Source of the DNA: Sulfuriferula nivalis
GTDB taxonomy: Bacteria > Pseudomonadota > Gammaproteobacteria > Burkholderiales > Sulfuriferulaceae
Direction: 5' to 3'
DNA length: 64,000 nucleotides
Assembly (NCBI RefSeq): GCF_009937995.1
Contig: NZ_AP021881.1
Span: 806,001 to 870,000, forward strand
In this document: positions 34,649 through 44,225 of the stretch, one piece after another
Layout of the letters: every line of letters starts with the position of its first letter
How positions within the stretch are numbered: position 1 is the first letter of the stretch
Translations under genes and position numbers: made by a program
Notes under the pieces: generated by a model
The model's input: the letters and a program-made list of their open reading frames with translations, nothing else
Told to the model about the DNA's origin: nothing
Databases searched by the model: none

Positions 34649-34795
34649 GACAGTAATCCGTGACGAACGTATTAATTGAATTGTCATTATACCGATAAAA
34701 TTAGTGGCGTTGAGATGTGATGAGGGAATGTTATGGGATGTTCACTGTTGTGAAGTGGGTAATTATAAGTATGACAAACCAATCTGCTGGAATGT

Positions 34796-34812
34796 TAGAA
34801 CCGACCCCGAAG
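34796..34812 (+). repeat. Dispersed motif, copy GAACCGACCCCGAAGC
   Basis: Resembles the CTGACCCCGAAGTTT copies at 5.8 kb. It lies in the 216-base gap upstream of hisD, the only copy seen outside the first 6 kb. Confidence 0.35.
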
Positions 34813-34864
34813 CTTTTGACTAGCGGTTTCTAGTGCGCTATTCAAAACGATGGCAATGATGAAC

Positions 34865-36841
34865 TCATTTAGGGATTACGTTGAGCCCATTTGCAATTGC
34901 CTGCAGTTGTGCATCAATATCTTCGCTAAAGTGTGGTGCAAGAATAAGCGGCTTTCCAGTTTCTGAATCTGAACGTACGGCATGCAATTTTTTCTCGATA
35001 GCATCCAGTTCGGGAATGATCTTAGGTGCAGCGAGCTGGCGTAAGGTTTCTACGTTTAATAACTGATGGTCACGGCGGGTGAGAATGTGATGGGTTGCTT
35101 GTTGCAGGGTGTTGATGGCATCGGCACGGTGTCCTTCTGCAACTTGTAATCGAGCCAGCGCAATATAGCTATTCGCATGATAGGGATCAGCCTTTAGGTT
35201 GGCGGTAATGATGCTATGCGCTTTGGCATAAGCTACACCTGTTGGGAGTATTGATTGGTTTGCTACTAGTATCTTGACCTCACGCACGCCAATGTTGGGG
35301 TTGTTAGCGGTTTGGGCGCGAACCTGGTCAAAGCGGGCTAATGTTTCATTCAATAATTCCAGTTGAAAATTTCCTCCAGTCATACTAATACCATCACTAT
35401 TAGCTAAACCAGCTTCGGTAATTTGCAGCATAACTTCCTGCGCAATGCCCTCTTGCGGATGAATGGCGGTAATCAGTTTGGCAATATCGTAAGCGTTAAT
35501 GTTAGGTTTAACAACTTGCAATACCTTTAAACCAGGTTGTGATCCTGTTAAGCAGGCTTGTGCAATAAGGTGCAGGACAAATGGCGTGGCTGCGAGCAGG
35601 ATAATAAATCCAGCCATTATGCGTTTTACGGGTTTACTGATTTGAGCCAGGCTGGGTAATGTGATTATACGGGGCGTTTCGGTGAGCTGGGCGGCACGGG
35701 CAAGGTATAGTCCTGCAATGATGTTCATGAACGCAAAATAGAAAATGAAATTTAAACCAGCATGAATAAAAATTGCTAACACACCTAATAGCAGCGCAGT
35801 GCTTTCCAGCCCTGCCGCTGTAATGCTGAGTTTAACGCTGCGGCGTAACTGCCATAGTATGCCGAGCAAAATAAGTAAGAGTAGTATTGGTGTGATCGCA
35901 CCACCTTCAGTACCTAATTGTAAATAATCATTGTGGGCAAAAACGCCAGCAGTTGTGTTTTCCAGTGGTGAGCGAAAAGCGGGGTAAATTCCCGTAAACG
36001 TACCCCAGCCTGTGCCAGTAAAAGGGTGTGCCCACAACATATGTAGTGCGGATTGCCACATTAACAGCCGTGCGCCTGTGGATGCGTCCTGGCTGAGTGC
36101 GAAACTGCGATTGGCGATATTGGTATCGGAGCCTAAGTTCATGCTTGCGATATAAGCACCGAAGGCGATTAAAGGTATCGCGGCAACCCACCATTTTGCT
36201 TTTGTATAACCCCAGCCTGCCCATAGTAATACTGGTAGTAGTAATAGCCAAGTTACAATTCCTCCACGTGAAGCCGTGGCGAATAACGCCATATTAATAA
36301 TGAATAATCCTGCTCCGTATATCGCTGCTTTGCTGCGAGAGTTGGTATTGGTTAAGAATAAATAAGTTGCTGGAAACCATAATAAATTCATGAGTGCGGC
36401 AAAAGCATTGCGATCCACAAGTGGGCCGACAGGAAAGCCATAACCAATTTTAGCAATTACTTGCCATAAACCCCACAGAGCTAAACCAATTGCACCGAGG
36501 AAAAGCATCATGCGTAATGGAGCCCATGTGCTAGATAAATGAGGGGAATTGCTTGCTGTGATGTAGATCACAGGTAAGCCTGCTAATACAGCAAGCGTTA
36601 GCATGCTGGGGTTAGGGATGTCGCTACTGAAAGTGACAATAAACAACCAAGCCAAATAAATCAGCATGAGCCAAGTTAATGCATGATTTTTCCATGTATG
36701 TCGTGCAAATGTGCTGCTGCCTGAGATGATGACGGCAATGATTATTAGTAAACCCGTTAGGGCGCTGCCTATATACCAAAAGCCAGAGAGAATTAAGCTA
36801 ATAATGAATATTGGATAAACAACAGAGCGGATTGTATTCAT
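34865..36841 (-). CDS. Wzy/O-antigen ligase-like membrane protein with C-terminal TPR, probable pilin O-oligosaccharyltransferase
   Basis: 658 residues. Ten to twelve hydrophobic spans cover residues 5-450. The Wzy_C-type loop holds DRNAFAALMNLLWFPATYLF, ASRGGIVTWLLLLPVLL and GTGWGTFTGIYPAFRS with AHNDYLQLGTEGG, which are the conserved Arg/His/Asp-Tyr positions of PglL/TfpO-like ligases. Residues ~480-658 are periplasmic and TPR-like (DPYHANSYIALARLQVAEGH). It lies directly downstream of the major pilin gene with only a hairpin between, like tfpO after pilA in Pseudomonas. That suggests it glycosylates pilin, but O-antigen ligase is the alternative. Confidence 0.75.
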   Translation of the reverse strand: MNTIRSVVYPIFIISLILSGFWYIGSALTGLLIIIAVIISGSSTFARHTWKNHALTWLMLIYLAWLFIVTFSSDIPNPSMLTLAVLAGLPVIYITASNSPHLSSTWAPLRMMLFLGAIGLALWGLWQVIAKIGYGFPVGPLVDRNAFAALMNLLWFPATYLFLTNTNSRSKAAIYGAGLFIINMALFATASRGGIVTWLLLLPVLLWAGWGYTKAKWWVAAIPLIAFGAYIASMNLGSDTNIANRSFALSQDASTGARLLMWQSALHMLWAHPFTGTGWGTFTGIYPAFRSPLENTTAGVFAHNDYLQLGTEGGAITPILLLLILLGILWQLRRSVKLSITAAGLESTALLLGVLAIFIHAGLNFIFYFAFMNIIAGLYLARAAQLTETPRIITLPSLAQISKPVKRIMAGFIILLAATPFVLHLIAQACLTGSQPGLKVLQVVKPNINAYDIAKLITAIHPQEGIAQEVMLQITEAGLANSDGISMTGGNFQLELLNETLARFDQVRAQTANNPNIGVREVKILVANQSILPTGVAYAKAHSIITANLKADPYHANSYIALARLQVAEGHRADAINTLQQATHHILTRRDHQLLNVETLRQLAAPKIIPELDAIEKKLHAVRSDSETGKPLILAPHFSEDIDAQLQAIANGLNVIPK

Positions 36842-36855
36842 AAGATGCTGGGCTT

Positions 36856-36887
36856 AAAAAAAGGAGCTCGAGAGAGCTCCTTTTTTA
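36856..36887 (-). terminator. Terminator/attenuator between pilA and the oligosaccharyltransferase gene
   Basis: GGAGCTC/GAGCTCC stem with a 4-base loop, flanked by A7 and T6, so it works in both directions. It would end most pilA transcripts and let a minority continue into the next gene. Confidence 0.85.
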
Positions 36888-36906
36888 GTTTCAAAGTTGA
36901 ATATTA

Positions 36907-37344
36907 TTATTTGCAAATGCTAGCTGTTAGACAAGTACTTGTAGGATCAGTAGCCCATGTAATAGGTGATGCATCCGTTGTGGCAGTAGCTGCAGTATAA
37001 GAAGGGTTTAGAATGTAAGTTTCACCCGCAAGACCACCAGTTAAAGTGGCAGTAGCTTTGATTATGCCATTTGTAGTAGTAAGCGAAGCTAGGTATTTAG
37101 TTGCTGTTGTAATATTTTGCGGAACACCATTGCTACCGCCTGAACAGCCTGTCAATGTGTTCAAATCATTTGCACACATTTCAACACCAGTTTTAGCTGC
37201 AGCAGTTGCTTGAACAACTTCAGTAAATTTAGCTTTTTTCGTGTAGTTATTGTATGACGGAATCGCGATTGCAGCCAAAATACCGATAATCGCAACAACA
37301 ATCATCAATTCGATCAAGGTAAAACCTTTTTGCATTTTGTTCAT
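36907..37344 (-). CDS. pilA: Type IV major pilin
   Basis: 145 residues. A short leader MNKMQKG is followed by the type III signal [20 protein letters not shown] with Glu5 of the mature chain; the prepilin peptidase cuts after Gly7. The hydrophobic helix runs on to about residue 50 and the head is Thr/Ala/Gly rich. Four cysteines occur ([21 protein letters not shown]): the last two, near the C-terminus, could form the D-region loop. A sigma-54 promoter lies upstream. The Thr/Ser-rich head fits possible O-glycosylation by the downstream gene product. Confidence 0.94.
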   Translation of the reverse strand: MNKMQKGFTLIELMIVVAIIGILAAIAIPSYNNYTKKAKFTEVVQATAAAKTGVEMCANDLNTLTGCSGGSNGVPQNITTATKYLASLTTTNGIIKATATLTGGLAGETYILNPSYTAATATTDASPITWATDPTSTCLTASICK

Positions 37345-37665
37345 GGTGTTTCTCCTAAGTATGTAGTTGAATTTTACAAAACGTCAATAGAGCCGTTTGC
37401 AAACTAATATGCAATCGCTGTGCCAATTTCAATTTGCTGTAATTTTTTTTATAAATTATATATAAATCATATAATTAAATTAAACATTCTGTTTTTGGTT
37501 AAAGTGCTGTGGTATGTTGCTGGTTGGTTTAAGTGAGCGCAACATGGCGGGATGTGACGTTTTGCGTCAGTTTGCCTTGATGAGGGATGCTGGCTAATTT
37601 TTTCAGTCTGTTCCTTGTCTGCAATAAGATATAATTGCGCCTTTGCTGTTATCTCAATTTGCACC
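37345..37665. other. Gene-free divergent region between pilA and prfC
   Basis: It contains the pilA leader (37345-37409), its sigma-54 promoter and an AT-rich stretch (37440-37490) that may bind IHF. Nothing else recognised; the prfC promoter was not identified. Confidence 0.5.
37410..37425 (-). promoter_or_regulatory. Sigma-54 promoter of pilA
   Basis: Minus strand TGGCACAGCGATTGCA matches the -24/-12 consensus at all key positions with GG-N10-GC. It lies 65 bases upstream of the pilA ATG. pilA promoters in other bacteria are sigma-54/PilR dependent. Confidence 0.88.
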
Positions 37666-39240
37666 ATGTCCATAGAATCCGAAATTCACCGTCGTCGCAC
37701 TTTTGCGATTATTTCTCACCCTGATGCGGGTAAAACTACGCTGACTGAAAAACTGCTCTGGTTTGGTGGCGCGATACAGGTGGCGGGTGAAGTGCGGGCG
37801 CGTAAGGCTAGCCGTCACGCGACTTCGGACTGGATGGAGCTGGAGAAGCAGCGCGGAATTTCGGTGACGTCATCGGTGATGCAGTTCCCTTACCGCGACC
37901 ATATTATCAATCTGCTGGACACGCCGGGGCACGAGGATTTCTCTGAAGATACCTATAGAACGCTGACTGCGGTTGACTCTGCGATCATGGTGATTGATTC
38001 AGTCAATGGTGTGGAGGCACAGACGATCAAGTTGCTGAATGTCTGCCGCATGCGTGATACGCCTATTATTACCTTCATCAACAAGCTAGACCGTGAGGGT
38101 CGTGAGCCTATTGAATTACTGGACGAAATCGAATCGGTGCTGGGTATGCAATGCGCGCCGATGACTTGGCCTATTGGCATGGGTAAGCGTTTCCGCGGCG
38201 TGTATCATTTGTATAACGACACCGTGCTGGTATTCGATCCGCAAGCGGACAAAGGCACCAGCGAAATCATACAGGGGCTGGATAATCCGCGATTGAATGA
38301 ATTTATCGGCAAGGAACAGGCGGATGAGTTGCGTGTAGATATCGAACTGGTACGCGGTGCATCGCATACGTTTGATTCGGCGGCTTATCTGGCAGGTAAA
38401 CAGACGCCAGTGTTATTTGGTTCTGCGGTTAATAACTTCGGTGTGCAAATGATGCTGGATGCAGTGGTTGATTTGTCGCCCGAACCTTTGGCGCGTGTAA
38501 CGGAGAGTCGTCTGGTAGCACCTGCCGAAGCGAAATTCTCGGGTTTTGTATTCAAGATACAAGCCAATATGGATCCTAAACACCGTGACCGTATCGCGTT
38601 TCTGCGGGTATGTTCCGGGCGTTTTGATCGGGGAATGAAGATCAAGCAGATTTCGTCAGGTAAATTTATGGCGGTCAATAACGCCATTACCTTTATGGCG
38701 CAAGACCGTAATACTGCGGATGAAGCCTATGCAGGTGACATCATCGGGATTCCTAACCATGGCACGATACGTCTGGGCGACACATTCACCGAAAACGAAA
38801 ACCTGAAATTTACCGGCATACCTTCATTTGCACCGGAGTTCTTCCGCAAAGCGCGAATTAAAAACCCGCTGAAAATGAAACAACTGCAAAAAGGTTTGCA
38901 ACAGCTGGCCGAAGAAGGTGCAACCCAGCTATTCCGTCCGATTTCATCAAATGATTTGATATTGGGTGCGGTGGGTACGTTGCAGTTTGACGTAGTTGCA
39001 CATCGTTTGCAGTTTGAATACGGCGTCGATGTGCTGTTTGAAGGTTGTGAGTTTGCTACGGCACGCTGGTTGCGTGGCTCTGAGCCTGATCTAAAACAGC
39101 TAGTTGATAAGTATGGTTTCAACGTCGCACTGGATGGCGCAGACCAATATGTTTATCTTGCACCTAATCGAGTGAATTTGAGTATGACGCAGGAACGTTT
39201 CCCTGATGTGAAATTCCTGGAGACGCGTGAGGTTTATTGA
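37666..39240 (+). CDS. prfC: Peptide chain release factor 3
   Basis: 524 residues from ATG 37666 ([13 protein letters not shown]); a longer in-frame start at 37615 adds 17 residues unlike the family. The GTPase has [13 protein letters not shown] (P-loop), the switch region with [20 protein letters not shown] and NKLDRE. RF3-typical domain II/III sequences follow ([40 protein letters not shown]). It recycles RF1/RF2 from the ribosome after termination. Confidence 0.96.
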   Translation: MSIESEIHRRRTFAIISHPDAGKTTLTEKLLWFGGAIQVAGEVRARKASRHATSDWMELEKQRGISVTSSVMQFPYRDHIINLLDTPGHEDFSEDTYRTLTAVDSAIMVIDSVNGVEAQTIKLLNVCRMRDTPIITFINKLDREGREPIELLDEIESVLGMQCAPMTWPIGMGKRFRGVYHLYNDTVLVFDPQADKGTSEIIQGLDNPRLNEFIGKEQADELRVDIELVRGASHTFDSAAYLAGKQTPVLFGSAVNNFGVQMMLDAVVDLSPEPLARVTESRLVAPAEAKFSGFVFKIQANMDPKHRDRIAFLRVCSGRFDRGMKIKQISSGKFMAVNNAITFMAQDRNTADEAYAGDIIGIPNHGTIRLGDTFTENENLKFTGIPSFAPEFFRKARIKNPLKMKQLQKGLQQLAEEGATQLFRPISSNDLILGAVGTLQFDVVAHRLQFEYGVDVLFEGCEFATARWLRGSEPDLKQLVDKYGFNVALDGADQYVYLAPNRVNLSMTQERFPDVKFLETREVY

Positions 39241-39254
39241 TCTGATGCGGACGT

Positions 39255-39294
39255 AAAAAAAGCACGATGCGTATTAAGGCATCGTGCTTTTTTT
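39255..39294. terminator. Bidirectional terminator between prfC and the peroxiredoxin gene
   Basis: Stem GCACGATGC/GCATCGTGC flanked by A7 and T7, serving both convergent genes. Confidence 0.9.
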
Positions 39295-39307
39295 GGCTGT
39301 AAATTAA

Positions 39308-39907
39308 TTACAGTTTGTCAGCGTTTTCAGCCAGATATTTCGCTACGCCTTCAGTTGATGCACCCATACCTGCATCGCCTTTTTTCCAGCCAGCTGGGCA
39401 GACTTCGCCATGCTCTTCGGTGAATTGCAGTGCGTCGATCACGCGCAGCATTTCATCAATGTTGCGGCCTAGTGGCAAGTCGTTCACCACTTGATGACGC
39501 ACAACACCACTACGGTCGATCAGGAATGAACCGCGCAATGCCACGCCGCCGTCCAGTTCTACGTCGTAGGCTTTAGCGATTTCGTGTTTGATGTCTGCTA
39601 CTAATGTGTATTTAACTTGACCAATACCGCCGTTGTTGATTGGGGTGTTTTTCCATGCCAGGTGGGTGAATTGTGAATCAATCGATATACCCAGCACTTC
39701 AACGCCACGCGCAGAAAATTCAGCCAGACGGTGATCAAAAGCGATCAATTCTGATGGGCATACGAAAGTGAAGTCGAGTGGGTAGAAGAAGATGACCGCG
39801 TATTTGCCTTTGGTAAATTCAGAAAAAGTGATGTCTTTAATTTCGTTATTGCCCATTACTGCAGTTGCGGTAAAGTCAGGTGCTTGCTTACAAACTAAAA
39901 CAGCCAT
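39308..39907 (-). CDS. 2-Cys peroxiredoxin (AhpC/TSA family)
   Basis: 199 residues, typical length. Peroxidatic Cys in PLDFTFVCPSELIAFDHR (~residue 50) and resolving Cys in HGEVCPAGWKKGD (~residue 169), with GGVALRGSFLIDRSGVVRH between. The C-terminal part ends ...GVAKYLAENADKL. Reduces peroxides in the cytosol using thioredoxin or AhpF-like partners; trxB in this window could supply electrons. AGGAGA lies before the ATG. Confidence 0.93.
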   Translation of the reverse strand: MAVLVCKQAPDFTATAVMGNNEIKDITFSEFTKGKYAVIFFYPLDFTFVCPSELIAFDHRLAEFSARGVEVLGISIDSQFTHLAWKNTPINNGGIGQVKYTLVADIKHEIAKAYDVELDGGVALRGSFLIDRSGVVRHQVVNDLPLGRNIDEMLRVIDALQFTEEHGEVCPAGWKKGDAGMGASTEGVAKYLAENADKL

Positions 39908-40001
39908 GTGTATCTCCTAAAAAGTTAAGTTCAAATGGGGGTGACTACTGCTAGAATCTATCTATTGCTGCCTTGCTTGTCAATTGCCAAATGGAATGTT
40001 G

Positions 40002-41018
40002 ATGGATAATTTAAATAAACGCCCTACAACGACAGAAATTGTTGCCTGGGTATGTTCTGCTGTACTGCTGATTTTTATATTGATTTTCCATTTACTACCC
40101 GCATTACTGGCTGGTTTGCTGGTATTCGAGTTGGTCCACATTATTTCTCCGCATGTAGCAAAACATCTGCCTGGGCAGCGGTCAAAATTCATTGCCTTGG
40201 GTTTGTTGGCATTTACGATTATCAGTTTGCTGACTTTGGCGGGTATCGGCCTGGTGACTTTTCTACGTTCGGATGCTGCCGGACTGACATTGCTATTTGA
40301 TAAGATGGCAGAAATCATCGAAGGCTCGCGGGAAATGTCTCCTGCATGGTTGCTGAGTTATTTACCAGCTGATGCGGAGACGCTGCGCGTGTCAGTTACG
40401 GCCTGGTTACGTACCCATGCTGCCGAACTGCAGTTGGCGGGTAAAGAAATTGCACGACTTGCTGCACATATATTAGTGGGTATGATCATTGGTGGCATTT
40501 TGGCGGTGCGTGATATGGTGCCAACTCATAAATATAAACCACTGGCTCGTGCCATGGCAGAGCGGGCAGTACGGCTTAGTACGGCTTTCAGGCGTATCGT
40601 TTTTGCGCAAGTGCGTATTGCGAGTATTAATGCTGTTTTTACTGCCATTTATCTGGTGATTGTCTTGCCGGTGATGGGTGTGCATTTGCCGCTGACCAAA
40701 ACCATGATCGCCATTACTTTTGTGGTGGGCTTGATTCCTGTGATCGGTAATCTGATGTCGAATACAGTCATCGTAATAGTCAGCCTTAGTCAATCCATCG
40801 ATATTGCAATAGGCTCGTTGGTGTTTCTAATCCTGATTCATAAGCTGGAGTATTTTCTTAATGCGCGCATAGTCGGCAGTCAAATTCATGCGCGTGCCTG
40901 GGAGTTGTTGCTGGCGATGTTGCTGATGGAGTCGATATTCGGCATCGTCGGCGTGATTGCCGCACCGATATATTATGCCTATATCAAGGATGAATTGAGC
41001 GCGCGTGGTTGGGTGTGA
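40002..41018 (+). CDS. AI-2E family transporter (PerM/YdiK-like)
   Basis: 338 residues from ATG 40002; starts at 39984 (TTG) and 39996 (ATG) are possible. Seven to eight hydrophobic spans with the family motif GLIPVIGNLMSNTVIVIVSL near residue 250 and KLEYFLNARIVGSQIHARAW, LLMESIFGIVGVIAAP near the end. Members export autoinducer-2 or act as ion/proton antiporters; which applies here is unknown. No SD as strong as its neighbours. Confidence 0.85.
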   Translation: MDNLNKRPTTTEIVAWVCSAVLLIFILIFHLLPALLAGLLVFELVHIISPHVAKHLPGQRSKFIALGLLAFTIISLLTLAGIGLVTFLRSDAAGLTLLFDKMAEIIEGSREMSPAWLLSYLPADAETLRVSVTAWLRTHAAELQLAGKEIARLAAHILVGMIIGGILAVRDMVPTHKYKPLARAMAERAVRLSTAFRRIVFAQVRIASINAVFTAIYLVIVLPVMGVHLPLTKTMIAITFVVGLIPVIGNLMSNTVIVIVSLSQSIDIAIGSLVFLILIHKLEYFLNARIVGSQIHARAWELLLAMLLMESIFGIVGVIAAPIYYAYIKDELSARGWV

Positions 41019-41077
41019 CCGTGTTGACTTGCATACTTTGCTATAATCCAGAATTCATTTAATTTGGTTTTCTCGTT

Positions 41078-42733
41078 TTGAATACTCAATCTGCCTTACC
41101 CAAATTCTTACTGTGGCTGATGTTGGCGCTCACCGCAGTGTTGTGGTTCGCCACACTTGATCACAACACGTTGGTTCGTCCTGACGAGGGGCGCTATGCT
41201 GAAATTCCACGTGAAATGGTAGCGACGGGGGATTGGACTACGCCACGCCTGAATGACCTCAAGTATTTTGAAAAGCCTGCACTGCAATACTGGGCGACGG
41301 CAACTGCTTATACCCTGTTTGGCGAACATCATTGGACTGCGCGTCTGTGGGCCGCGTTGACGGGATTTCTAGGTCTGTTGCTGGCGTATTACACAGGCAT
41401 GCGTCTGTATGGGCAGCGCGCAGGCTATATGGCCGCGATGGTGCTGGCGAGCAGTTTCCTGTATTTCGCTATTGGCCATATTAATATCCTCGACATGGGT
41501 GTGAGTTTTTTCATGAACCTGAGTCTGGCGGCAATCTTGCTGGCGCAACGGCCACAAGCGACATCGACGGAAAATCGCTGGTGGATGTATGTGTGCTGGG
41601 TGGGGATGGGTTTGTCGATGTTGAGCAAGGGTTTAATCGGCGTAGCGATTCCTGGTGCGGTATTGATAATCTACACGCTGATACAGCGTGACTGGGCATT
41701 GTGGTCACGTTTGCATATTGTTGCTGGCTTGTTAATTTTCTCAGCGATTACGCTGCCCTGGTTTGTGCTGGTGTCGCAGGCCAACCCTGAATTTCTCTGG
41801 TTTTTCTTTATCCATGAGCACGTGTTGCGCTATTTAACGCCTATCGCTGGCCGTGTGCATCCCTGGTATACGTTTATTCCCGTGGTCATCGTTGGCATAT
41901 TGCCCTGGCTGATGCCTATGCTGTCTGCATTGAAACATGGCTGGACTCGCAATGTGGCAGACAGTAAGGCATTTCAGGCCAATCGTATGCTGATAGTGTG
42001 GATAGTATTTATTTTTGTGTTTTTTTCTACTTCACATTCCAAACTAGTGCCTTATATCGTGCCGATATTTCCTGCTTTAGCTTTGTTGATGGGTGAACAA
42101 ATCAGCAAAATGTCGGGCAAGGTATTCGCATGGCAAACCAGTGTGATGATACCGATTTCTATCGCAGTATGGTTTGCCGCACCGATGGCGTTGAAAGGGG
42201 CGAGCAGTGAAGTGCCTGCAGTGCTATTTGCGAATTTTGTACCCTGGATACAGGCAGCTGCCGCATGTTGGTTACTGGGCAGTATTATCGCTATCATGCT
42301 GGCTCGTCGTGAAAAGATAGTAAGCGCGGTGACAGTGTTGAGTGTTGCTGGTTTGCTCATGGGGCAGGCGATTTATCTGGGCTATAACGCACTCTCACCC
42401 GCGAGTGGCGCTTATGCTATTGCCCAGCAAGTTAAACCCTACCTTAAACCGGGTGTGCCGTTTTACAGTGTGGCGATGTATGAGCAAACTTTGCCGCCAT
42501 ATTTAGACCGTACCATGACGCTAGTGGCACATCCTGATGAAATGGAATTTGGCATAGCGCAAGAACCGAACAAATGGATAGCGGAAATTGCCACGTTCAA
42601 ACAGGTCTGGCGCAAGCAGCCTTATGCGCTGGCGGTGATGTCGCCTGTGACTTATCAACAATTTAAAGATGAAGGATTACCCATGCGTGAAATAGCACGT
42701 GATACACGACGCGTAGTGGTGGTGACACCATGA
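41078..42733 (+). CDS. arnT: Undecaprenyl phosphate-aminoarabinose : lipid A aminoarabinosyltransferase
   Basis: 551 residues from TTG 41078. GT-C fold membrane protein with about twelve spans. RPDEGRYAEIPREMVATGDW near residue 33 is the ArnT/PMT acidic motif (catalytic Asp/Glu in the first periplasmic loop), and FEKPALQYW follows. The long C-terminal periplasmic part starts near residue 440. It moves 4-amino-4-deoxy-L-arabinose from undecaprenyl phosphate to lipid A on the periplasmic face, lowering negative charge and polymyxin binding. First gene of the arn operon; overlaps the next by four bases. Confidence 0.93.
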   Translation: MNTQSALPKFLLWLMLALTAVLWFATLDHNTLVRPDEGRYAEIPREMVATGDWTTPRLNDLKYFEKPALQYWATATAYTLFGEHHWTARLWAALTGFLGLLLAYYTGMRLYGQRAGYMAAMVLASSFLYFAIGHINILDMGVSFFMNLSLAAILLAQRPQATSTENRWWMYVCWVGMGLSMLSKGLIGVAIPGAVLIIYTLIQRDWALWSRLHIVAGLLIFSAITLPWFVLVSQANPEFLWFFFIHEHVLRYLTPIAGRVHPWYTFIPVVIVGILPWLMPMLSALKHGWTRNVADSKAFQANRMLIVWIVFIFVFFSTSHSKLVPYIVPIFPALALLMGEQISKMSGKVFAWQTSVMIPISIAVWFAAPMALKGASSEVPAVLFANFVPWIQAAAACWLLGSIIAIMLARREKIVSAVTVLSVAGLLMGQAIYLGYNALSPASGAYAIAQQVKPYLKPGVPFYSVAMYEQTLPPYLDRTMTLVAHPDEMEFGIAQEPNKWIAEIATFKQVWRKQPYALAVMSPVTYQQFKDEGLPMREIARDTRRVVVVTP

Positions 42734-43101
42734 GCGCGATTAGCTGGTTATTGATATTGTCAGGCGTGATGATTAATGCTGTCGCGCAATTGTTGCTTAA
42801 AGCTGGCACCAACAGCATAGGTACATTTGCTTACAGTGCCGAGAATATTTTGCCTATAGGCTGGAAGTTGGCGACAGAGCCCCATATTATCGGCGGGCTT
42901 GCCTGCTATGTGATTAGCGTAGTGATTTGGATTATGGCGTTATCACGCGTTGAGGTCAGCGTAGCGTATCCGATGTTGTCATTTGGCTATATTGTTAATG
43001 CGCTGGCGGCCTGGTGGCTGTTTGGCGAAGCGGTAAGCATAGAGCGCATGGCGGGCATTGCTGTGATTATTTTTGGCGTATTTTTGATTACGAGAAGTTA
43101 A
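42730..43101 (+). CDS. Small EamA/SMR-type transporter, ArnE/ArnF-like flippase subunit
   Basis: 123 residues with four membrane spans, beginning ISWLLILSGVMINAVAQLLLKAG and ending VEVSVAYPMLSFGYIVNALAAWW, IERMAGIAVIIFGVF, the pattern of ArnE/ArnF. In enterics two subunits flip undecaprenyl-P-aminoarabinose to the periplasm; here only one gene is present, so it may act as a homodimer. It overlaps arnT by four bases and arnB by one. Confidence 0.88.
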   Translation: MSAISWLLILSGVMINAVAQLLLKAGTNSIGTFAYSAENILPIGWKLATEPHIIGGLACYVISVVIWIMALSRVEVSVAYPMLSFGYIVNALAAWWLFGEAVSIERMAGIAVIIFGVFLITRS

Positions 43102-44225
43102 TGGAATTTATCCCTTTTACCCGCCCCACTATAGACGAGGCGACTATTGCGGCGGTGAGTGATGTGTTGCGTTCAGGCTGGCTGACTAGTGGTCCGAAAG
43201 TGCAAGCGTTTGAAGCGCAATTATCAGCCATGATGGACGGACGTACAGTACGCAGTCTGAATTCGGGCACGGCGGCACTGGAAATTGCGCTGGATTTGAT
43301 AGGCATCCAGGCCGGTGATGAAATCATTACCACGCCGCTGTCCTGGGTAGCGACGGCCAATGTTATCGTGCTGGCGGGTGCCAAGCCAGTTTTTGTCGAT
43401 ATTGACCCTGTTACTCGCAATATTGATCTGGCTCAAATCAGCGCTGCCATCACGCCACGCACGCGTGCAATTATTGCGGTGGATCTGGCGGGTTTGCCAG
43501 TTGACAGGGATGCGCTCTACGCTCTTGCCCAACAACATCAATTGCGCGTGATCGAAGACGCCGCTCAATCGTTTGGTGCCAGCTGGAATGGTCGCGCAAT
43601 TGGCAGTTTTGGTGATCTGGTGTGCTTTAGTTTTCATGCCAATAAGAATTTAACCACTGGCGAAGGAGGCTGTCTGGTATTGCCAGATCCAGCGCTCGCA
43701 CCGCTCTGTGAAAAACTGCGGTTGCAAGGGGTGGTTCGCGCTGCTGATGGCACGATGGAAGTCGATGTGGCTGGGGGGAAATTTAATCTCACCGATATTG
43801 CTGCTGTGATTGGTCTGGGTCAATTGCCGCACTTAACCGAGTTCACCGAGAGTCGGCGTGCGTTAGCACGACATTATTTCGAGAAGTTTGATCGTGCGCT
43901 CGGTTGTGAGCTGCCTGTAGCTGATTTGGCTAATAGCAACTGGCACATGTTCCAGGTAGTTCTGCCGTTGGACAACATGAGTATTAGCCGTGGCGAATTT
44001 ATTGCGCGCATGAAAGCGCAGGGTATCGCCATTGGTGTGCATTATCCACCTATCCACTTGTTCCAGCTGTATCGCGGCTTGGGTTACCAGGCGGGACAGT
44101 TCCCGCATGCCGAACATGTGGGCGCGGGTATTGTCACGCTGCCTTTATTCCCGACCATGACCACTGCTGATGTGGATCGTGTATGTGCCAGTATTAGCAC
44201 TGTTTTAACCGAGGTATTATCTTGA
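43101..44225 (+). CDS. arnB: UDP-4-amino-4-deoxy-L-arabinose--oxoglutarate aminotransferase
   Basis: 374 residues from ATG 43101, which shares a base with the preceding stop; an upstream in-frame start lies in the flippase gene and is rejected. DegT/DnrJ/EryC1 fold: FIPFTRPTIDEATI, SGWLTSGPKVQAFE, NSGTAALEIALDLIG, VIEDAAQSFGASWNG and the Schiff-base Lys in FSFHANKNLTTGEGG. It aminates UDP-4-keto-pentose to UDP-L-Ara4N using glutamate. Overlaps arnC (TTGA). Confidence 0.95.
   Translation: MEFIPFTRPTIDEATIAAVSDVLRSGWLTSGPKVQAFEAQLSAMMDGRTVRSLNSGTAALEIALDLIGIQAGDEIITTPLSWVATANVIVLAGAKPVFVDIDPVTRNIDLAQISAAITPRTRAIIAVDLAGLPVDRDALYALAQQHQLRVIEDAAQSFGASWNGRAIGSFGDLVCFSFHANKNLTTGEGGCLVLPDPALAPLCEKLRLQGVVRAADGTMEVDVAGGKFNLTDIAAVIGLGQLPHLTEFTESRRALARHYFEKFDRALGCELPVADLANSNWHMFQVVLPLDNMSISRGEFIARMKAQGIAIGVHYPPIHLFQLYRGLGYQAGQFPHAEHVGAGIVTLPLFPTMTTADVDRVCASISTVLTEVLS

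Noticed and set aside
37615-37665. Longer RF3 N-terminus
   Set aside because: The added residues are unlike RF3, and the family N-terminus begins at ATG 37666.
43014-43100. Longer ArnB start inside the flippase gene
   Set aside because: The out-of-frame overlap would be 87 bases and the extra sequence is low-quality; ATG 43101 matches ArnB.
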